Source: Caulobacter endophyticus | Lineage (GTDB): Bacteria > Pseudomonadota > Alphaproteobacteria > Caulobacterales > Caulobacteraceae | Assembly: GCF_029543245.1 (NCBI RefSeq) | Contig: NZ_JARQWV010000021.1 | Coordinates: 1-64,000, forward strand | Length of the DNA: 64,000 nt | Direction of reading: 5' to 3' | In this document: one piece after another, positions 59,591-64,000 of the stretch | Layout of the letters: each line of letters begins with the position of its first letter | Numbering within the stretch: the first letter of the stretch is position 1 | The notes under the pieces: model-generated | Seen by the model: only the letters and a program-made list of their open reading frames with translations | Databases searched by the model: none | Told to the model about the DNA's origin: nothing | Made by a program: the position numbers and the translations under genes

Positions 59591-60394
59591 GTGTTCGACG
59601 GCAACCCCCGCACACTGCAGCGCATCGCCGCCAAGATGCAGCGCGTGCTGGTCGTCGACCCGAGCACGGCCGCCGTTCGCCTGCTGGGCGACCAGCTGCG
59701 CCACGTGGGCAATGTGCAGATCTTCTCGGCCCCCACCGCCGAGCAGGGCTGGGGCATGGTCCGCACCGTCGATCCGCAGATGATCTTCGTCGAGCACTCC
59801 AGCGCCGGCGTCGACGGCCTGGCCCTGGCCAAGAAGATTCGTCGCAGCGATCTGGCCTGCCGCCAGGCCCCGATCATCATGTGCACTGCCGAAGCCACCG
59901 CCGAGGCGATCTTCGGCGCGCGTGACGCCGGCATTCACGAATTCATGCGCAAGCCGTTCACGATCAAGGATCTGGAACGGCGCCTGGAAGCGGTGACGAT
60001 GAAGCCGCGCGACTGGGTGGAGGCCGTACAGTACGTCGGCCCCGATCGCCGCCGCTTCAACTCGGCCGAATACAAGGGTCCGCGCAAGCGCAAGGCCGAC
60101 GCCGCCGGCACGCCCGCCGCCCGCCTCTCGCAGGCCCTGCGCATCGTCAAGTCCGCCGCCCAGTCGCTGGACAGCGATCCGGCCCAGGCCCGCCGCGCCC
60201 TGGCCGCCCAGGCCGCCGAGCTGCGCGCCGTCGGCGAGGCGGTGAAAGAGCCCCGCCTGATCGAGGCCGCCGCCGCCCTGGGCGCCATGACCCAGGTCGA
60301 GGTCACCGGAGCCATGGCCCGCGCCGAGCTGGTCAAGCGCATCGACGTGCTGATGGGCTTCATGACCGACGAGAGCAACGGCCGGGCGGCTTGA
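59591..60394 (+). CDS. Degenerate receiver-domain protein with Glu at the phosphoacceptor site
   Basis: 267 residues, GTG start. The first 130 residues are a CheY-like receiver: VLVVDPSTAAVRLL, IFVEHSSAGVDGLALAKKIRR, PIIMCTAEA and FMRKPFTIKDLE. The Asp phosphoacceptor is replaced by Glu68 and the acidic pair reads Asp-Pro, while Thr99 and Lys121 are kept. Glu often mimics a phosphorylated state. The C-terminal 135 residues begin with a basic GPDRRRFNSAEYKGPRKRK and continue as Ala-rich helices (residues 175-260); no DNA-binding or output domain is recognised. Likely a phosphorylation-independent adaptor. Confidence 0.8.
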   Translation: MFDGNPRTLQRIAAKMQRVLVVDPSTAAVRLLGDQLRHVGNVQIFSAPTAEQGWGMVRTVDPQMIFVEHSSAGVDGLALAKKIRRSDLACRQAPIIMCTAEATAEAIFGARDAGIHEFMRKPFTIKDLERRLEAVTMKPRDWVEAVQYVGPDRRRFNSAEYKGPRKRKADAAGTPAARLSQALRIVKSAAQSLDSDPAQARRALAAQAAELRAVGEAVKEPRLIEAAAALGAMTQVEVTGAMARAELVKRIDVLMGFMTDESNGRAA

Positions 60395-60399
60395 GGCTC

Positions 60400-60531
60400 C
60401 CTCCCCCTGAAGGGGGAGGTGTCGGCGAAGCCGGCGGTGGGGGATGTGATCCCCGACGCCGGCCGCTCTTCAGCCTGGCAGAACCTTCCCCCTCCGCCCC
60501 TTCGGGCCACCTCCCCCTTCAGGGGGAGGAT
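60400..60531. repeat. Family C palindromic repeat, copy 3
   Basis: CCTCCCCCTGAAGGGGGAGG at the left and CTCCCCCTTCAGGGGGAGGA at the right, with TTCGGGCC inside. Same orientation as copy 2, so the two-gene block between them is flanked by direct copies. Confidence 0.85.
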
Positions 60532-60532
60532 C

Positions 60533-60565
60533 AAAGAAAAAGGCGGCGCCCTTTCGGACGCCGCC
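60533..60565 (-). terminator. Rho-independent terminator of TonB receptor 3
   Basis: GGCGGCG (60542-60548) pairs with CGCCGCC (60559-60565) around CCCTTTCGGA; on the minus strand TTTTTCTTTG follows. It lies 28 bases past the receptor stop. Confidence 0.8.
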
Positions 60566-60593
60566 TTCTTCATTCGAACCACGTGGGCCCTGA

Positions 60594-62882
60594 TCAGAAC
60601 GCCATGCGGGCGATCAGCTGGAACACCGGGCCGGCCTGTTCGCGCTCGAGTTCGTACTCGTCGAAGTTCCGGTCGTTCTGGTCTTCGATGGTGGTGAACT
60701 TGTTGAACGTTTCCTTCTTGGAGGCGTCCAGCAGGTTCGAGCCGGTCAGGCGGACGGTGATGTCCTTGCCGATGCGCTTTTCGACGAAGATCTCCAGATC
60801 GCCGCCGTAGGTGGTGGTGACCTCTTCGCCGACGACGCGGCTATAGGCCTCGCCCTGCTTGCGGTAGGTGGCCCCGAACGAGGCGCCCCAGGTCGGCAGG
60901 TCCTGGATGAAGCCGACGTTCAGCACGTAGTCCGACTGGCTGTTGAACTTGCGCGAGCCGAACTCGTCGTCGATGTCGCTGTCCAGCCACGAGTAGTTCA
61001 GGAACACGCCGGTGTTCTCCAGGCCGACGAAGGTCAGAGGAGTCGACAGGTCGAACTCGACGCCCCAGACCTTGCCCTCGCCGGTGTTGCGCACCGAGTA
61101 GACGAAGACGTCGGTCTCACCGGTTTTCGGGCCGGTGTTGTACAGCTCGAGCAGGTCGCTGACCTTGCGATAGAAGACGTTGACGCCGGCGACGCCCGAG
61201 CGGCCCAGGCGGCGCTCGTAGCCCACGTCCGCGCCCCAGGCTGTTTCCGGCTTCAGAGTGGGCACGCCGAAGAAGTCGTTGTCGCCGAACTCTTCGACCA
61301 GGGTGGCCGGCGATAGATATTCGAAGCTGGGACGGCGAACGGTGCGGGCCGTGGCGGCGTAGATCTGGTCGGCGTCGGTCAGGTTGTAGCGTACCGAGGC
61401 CGAGGGCAGCAGGAACTGGTAGTCGGCGTCATAGGAGTCGCCTTCCTTGCGGGCCTCGATCGAGACGTCGGTCGTCTCGTAGCGCAGGCCGGCTTCCCAC
61501 TTCAGCGCGCCGGACTTGCCCGACAGCATGATGTAGGGATCCAGGCGGGTCTGCTCGAAGCCCGTGTCGCCGCCGTCGATCGTCTGGTAGGGCTTGAAGG
61601 CCGGCGGGTTGGCGCTGGGCAGGCTGTAGCGGTTGCGCTCGACCTCGGTGAAGAGCGTGTCGCGCTCCTTCTTCTCATACTGCAGGCCGAACTCCAGTTC
61701 AGCGCCGAAGCTGAGATCGCGCTCGTGCTCGATCTTGGCCGAGAACTCGGTGTCGTCGATGTTGCGGCGCGACTTGTCGCGGGTGATGCGGTCGCCGTCC
61801 GGGAAGGGGATCGCGTCGCGCAGGTACTCGATCTCGTCCTCGAACTCGTCTTCCCTGCCCTTGAAGCCGGCGTAGCCGAGCTTCACCGAGGTTCGGCCGC
61901 CCAGCATGTCGCGCTTGTACTTGCCGGTCAGCGACCAGCTGTCCTGGTCGATCTGGACGTCGTTGTTGTTGATCGTCTCGATCTTGGCGTTGGTGCGCAC
62001 GTCGTCGGCGTACTCGATCGAGTCCTCGTCCTGCGTACGGTCGGTGCGGACGAAGAAGCCGGCCAGCGACAGCTCGCCGCCGGCTACCGGAACCTGGTAG
62101 CTGGCGTTGACCGAATAGTCGGTGCCGTTGCGGGTGTCGGTCTGGACTTCGCTGTTGTTGATGTCCGCGCCCGGCTCGTCGTAGCGCAGGCTGGTCTTCT
62201 GCTTGGGATTGCGGCGGCCCTGCAGGTTGGCGCCGATCAGCAGGCGGCCGGGGCCGACCTGGCCGCCCCACACGCCGCCAATGGTCTCGCGGATGCGCTT
62301 GTCGTCGAACATCATCGCGCCGGCGCGGACGAAGCCGCCGTCCAGGGCGTAGGCGTCGCGCAGCACGATGTTGATGGCGCCGGCCACGGCGTCGCCGCTG
62401 CGGTTGGCGCTGGCGCTACGAACGATCTCGATGCGCTCGATCAGCTCAGCCGGGATGCGGTCGACGAAGAACGAGCCGTCGGCGCCGGCGCCGAACGCGC
62501 CCGAACCCGAACCGGCGCCAGGAACCTTCTCGCCGTTGATCAGGATCTGGGTGTAGGCGGGATCCAGGCCGCGCAGGCGCACGCCGTCCGATTCCAGCAC
62601 GTCCGACAGGAAGGCCACCGAGGGCACGCGCTTGAGGGCGTCGCCGGCGCTTAGCGGTTCGAAGCGCTGGAAGTAGTCGAGGCCGTATTCGAGGACCGGG
62701 GCGGTCTCCTCGGTGCGGTTGCGGTAGGCGATCTGGGCCTGGACCACGACTTCCGAGGCCGTGACCGGCGCTTCGGCGGTGGCGATCGGCGCATCGGCCG
62801 GAGCGACGTCGGCGGCCGCGGCCTGGGCGGCGAGCGCCAGCGGAGCGACGGCGCACAGCGCCAGCAGAGCGGTCTTCTTCAT
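60594..62882 (-). CDS. TonB-dependent receptor 3
   Basis: 762 residues from the ATG at 62882. Sec signal (KKTALLALCAVAPLALAAQAAAAD) cut near residue 23, then a plug (VVVQAQIAYRNRTEETAPVLEYG, DALKRVPSVAFLSDVLESDGVRLRGLDPAYTQILINGEKVPG) and a long barrel ending in VFQLIARMAF with the C-terminal Phe. The plug lacks the classical TonB-box stretch found in receptor 1. The N-terminal extension reaching 63041 in this frame is not coding-like. A 24-bp perfect palindrome lies 145 bases upstream. Ligand unknown. Confidence 0.92.
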   Translation of the reverse strand: MKKTALLALCAVAPLALAAQAAAADVAPADAPIATAEAPVTASEVVVQAQIAYRNRTEETAPVLEYGLDYFQRFEPLSAGDALKRVPSVAFLSDVLESDGVRLRGLDPAYTQILINGEKVPGAGSGSGAFGAGADGSFFVDRIPAELIERIEIVRSASANRSGDAVAGAINIVLRDAYALDGGFVRAGAMMFDDKRIRETIGGVWGGQVGPGRLLIGANLQGRRNPKQKTSLRYDEPGADINNSEVQTDTRNGTDYSVNASYQVPVAGGELSLAGFFVRTDRTQDEDSIEYADDVRTNAKIETINNNDVQIDQDSWSLTGKYKRDMLGGRTSVKLGYAGFKGREDEFEDEIEYLRDAIPFPDGDRITRDKSRRNIDDTEFSAKIEHERDLSFGAELEFGLQYEKKERDTLFTEVERNRYSLPSANPPAFKPYQTIDGGDTGFEQTRLDPYIMLSGKSGALKWEAGLRYETTDVSIEARKEGDSYDADYQFLLPSASVRYNLTDADQIYAATARTVRRPSFEYLSPATLVEEFGDNDFFGVPTLKPETAWGADVGYERRLGRSGVAGVNVFYRKVSDLLELYNTGPKTGETDVFVYSVRNTGEGKVWGVEFDLSTPLTFVGLENTGVFLNYSWLDSDIDDEFGSRKFNSQSDYVLNVGFIQDLPTWGASFGATYRKQGEAYSRVVGEEVTTTYGGDLEIFVEKRIGKDITVRLTGSNLLDASKKETFNKFTTIEDQNDRNFDEYELEREQAGPVFQLIARMAF

Positions 62883-63026
62883 CGGAGCATCCCCACACAC
62901 TCCGCGCCCCAGGCCCGACACCTGGAGAACACGGGTGTTTTTGTCGGGGGAGGGCATAGTTTCGCCACAACTTCTGAGCCAGAGAAGTTTCAGCGACAGT
63001 TTTATTGCGGTTTTATGTAGGTGCGC

Positions 63027-63050
63027 GGATAATCCGTGCACGGATTATCC
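63027..63050. promoter_or_regulatory. 24-bp perfect palindrome upstream of TonB receptor 3
   Basis: GGATAATCCG and its exact complement CGGATTATCC lie around a central TGCA (63027-63050). The right arm overlaps the stop codon and last codons of the 58-aa gene; the receptor starts 145 bases further on the minus strand. Its length and perfect symmetry favour a dimeric repressor site. Without a T-run it is a poor intrinsic terminator. Confidence 0.65.
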
Positions 63051-63221
63051 AGAGCGACGTGTCCACGCCGCGAAGCCGCCGACGCAGCCGAGGAACAGCA
63101 CGACCGCCGCCTGGCCCAATCCCGGACGTCCCTGCAAGCCCAGGTTCAACAGCAGAATGCTGGCCAGCACGCCCATGATCAGGACGGCGAGGATCAGGCG
63201 ACGGCGCAGGACGGACGACAT
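63045..63221 (-). CDS. 58-aa two-helix membrane protein
   Basis: MSSVLRRRLILAVLIMGVLA (helix 1), SILLLNLGLQGRPGLGQAAV then VLFLGCVGGFAAWTRRSG (helix 2). Basic residues flank the first helix and the C-terminus, giving an inside-inside topology. The ATG at 63221 lies 93 bases after the engB stop. No family recognised; the stop codon is inside the 24-bp palindrome. Confidence 0.6.
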   Translation of the reverse strand: MSSVLRRRLILAVLIMGVLASILLLNLGLQGRPGLGQAAVVLFLGCVGGFAAWTRRSG

Positions 63222-63255
63222 ACCGCCAGGCTAGCAGGCCGTCGCCGAAACGAAA

Positions 63256-63289
63256 GACGCCGCGAAAGCGGGTCGGCTTTCGCGGCGTC
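63256..63289 (-). terminator. Terminator of engB
   Basis: GACGCCGCGAAAGC (63256-63269) pairs perfectly with GCTTTCGCGGCGTC (63276-63289); on the minus strand TTTCG and TTTCGG follow. It lies 25 bases past the engB stop, so the 58-aa gene must have its own promoter or depend on read-through. Confidence 0.75.
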
Positions 63290-63313
63290 CTGTCTTCGAA
63301 GATCGGCCCGGCG

Positions 63314-63964
63314 TCAGCTCAGGCAGGTGCGCTGAATCTCGGCCCGCAGTTCCGGCAGGCCCAGGCCCTTTTCCGACGAGGTGGCGATCACCCGCGGGAA
63401 GGCGGCCGGGCGCTTGGCGATGGCCTTCAGCGTGTCGGCCACGACCTTGTCGACCTCGGGCGGCTTGATCTTGTCGGCCTTGGTCAGGACGATCTGGTAG
63501 GACACCGCCGAGATATCGAGCGCATCCATCGCCTCGGCGTCGACCTTCTTGAGGCCGTGGCGCGAGTCGATCAGCAGATAGACCCGCTTGAGGTTCGGGC
63601 GGCCGCGCAGGAACTGGCGGCCCAGGTCCTGGAACTTGCTGGCCGTCGAGCGCGAGACGCGCGCGAAGCCATAGCCCGGCAGATCGACCAGCCGCAGTTG
63701 TTCGGCCAGCAGGAAGAAGTTCAGCTCGCGCGTACGGCCCGGCTCGTTGGAGGCGCGGGCCAGGTACTTCTGACCGACGAGGCCGTTGATCAGGCTCGAC
63801 TTGCCGACGTTGGAGCGACCGGCGAAGGCCACTTCCGGCAGGTCGGCGGGCGGCAGGCCGTCCATGCGGACGGCCCCCATCATGAACGAGACCGGCTGGG
63901 CGAACAGCACCCGGGCCGCCTCGATCTCCTCGTCGGAGTACAGCGGTTCGATCGGATCGGTCAT
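63314..63964 (-). CDS. engB: Ribosome biogenesis GTPase EngB (YsxC/YihA)
   Basis: 216 residues. A TrmE-Era-EngA-EngB-type GTPase needed for assembly of the 50S subunit. G1 is [14 protein letters not shown] (about residues 49-62), G2 [10 protein letters not shown]3 [11 protein letters not shown] and G4 LTKADK. The start overlaps the upstream stop by one base (TGATG), so it is translationally coupled to a gene whose last 12 codons are in the window. The gene order fits the alphaproteobacterial yidC-engB pair. Confidence 0.94.
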   Translation of the reverse strand: MTDPIEPLYSDEEIEAARVLFAQPVSFMMGAVRMDGLPPADLPEVAFAGRSNVGKSSLINGLVGQKYLARASNEPGRTRELNFFLLAEQLRLVDLPGYGFARVSRSTASKFQDLGRQFLRGRPNLKRVYLLIDSRHGLKKVDAEAMDALDISAVSYQIVLTKADKIKPPEVDKVVADTLKAIAKRPAAFPRVIATSSEKGLGLPELRAEIQRTCLS

Positions 63965-64000
63965 CAGGTCGCCGTCGCGGTCTTGCCGGTCAGTCGCCCG
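63964..64000 (-). CDS. Partial C-terminus of the upstream gene, probably yidC
   Basis: Only the last 11 residues ([11 protein letters not shown]) and the TGA stop are inside the window. They are read in the frame that ends exactly at the engB start. The short basic C-terminus and the known yidC-engB order in alphaproteobacteria make YidC the best guess, but 11 residues do not prove it. Confidence 0.5.
   Translation of the reverse strand, partial: GRLTGKTATAT

Overview
The window is high-GC DNA (roughly two thirds G+C) with uniform codon use. It looks like the chromosome of a Caulobacter-type alphaproteobacterium. The support is three large TonB-dependent receptors (one of the Xanthomonas/Caulobacter type), many secreted peptidases and small membrane proteins, a petP/petR-like regulator pair, a PagL-type lipid A deacylase, and engB directly behind what is probably yidC. 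Several families of short palindromic intergenic repeats are present. I see no rRNA or tRNA gene, no CRISPR array, no prophage and no classical insertion sequence.

Layout. 1-3.7 kb: a C/G homopolymer tract, a POT peptide transporter, a DUF427 protein, a small membrane protein and an SRPBCC protein. 3.8-9.8 kb: PAP2 phosphatase, RcnB-like protein, a lone cobS, and a large TonB receptor with a palindromic operator candidate. 9.8-14.6 kb: Old Yellow Enzyme, an Lrp regulator divergent from azlCD, a DUF6881-like protein, a TetR-like regulator and a higBA toxin-antitoxin pair with two tandem operators. 14.6-18.3 kb: a MarR / response regulator / histidine kinase unit with a repeat between the last two genes, then ilvE. 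18.4-24.0 kb: small membrane proteins (one tandem duplicate pair), a TPR protein, a YjaB-like acetyltransferase, and folB with a FolM-like reductase. 24.1-32.7 kb: brnTA, an S33 hydrolase, rnk, NUDIX, ychF, an L,D-transpeptidase and two tandem dienelactone hydrolases. 32.9-36.7 kb: a periplasmic molybdenum aldehyde oxidoreductase (paoABC type). 36.7-41.4 kb: a probable beta-trefoil/aerolysin-like protein, rtcB with palindromic 3' DNA, two unlisted small ORFs and selO. 41.7-49.3 kb: second TonB receptor, MFS exporter, DUF3060 protein and a membrane-anchored M28 peptidase. 49.5-56.0 kb: aldehyde dehydrogenase, sdaA, a secreted M28 peptidase, a DUF559 nuclease inside long inverted repeats, and a threonine/serine dehydratase. 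56.1-64.0 kb: pagL, purA, a two-gene block with a degenerate receiver protein, a third TonB receptor behind a 24-bp perfect palindrome, and engB.

How the genes fit together. Many encode nutrient capture and protein or amino-acid catabolism: TonB receptors, two M28 peptidases, S33 hydrolase, POT transporter, sdaA, threonine dehydratase, ilvE and azlCD with its Lrp regulator. Others encode envelope upkeep: PagL, L,D-transpeptidase, PAP2.

Most unusual observation. A DUF559 nuclease gene (54.5-54.9 kb) is bracketed by near-perfect 53-bp inverted repeats. The same arms bound four gene-less copies of about 164 bp elsewhere in the window. This looks like a nuclease-bearing parent element with MITE-like derivatives. 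The second most unusual is the lectin/pore-former-like protein beside rtcB. All functions are read from protein motifs without database searches.
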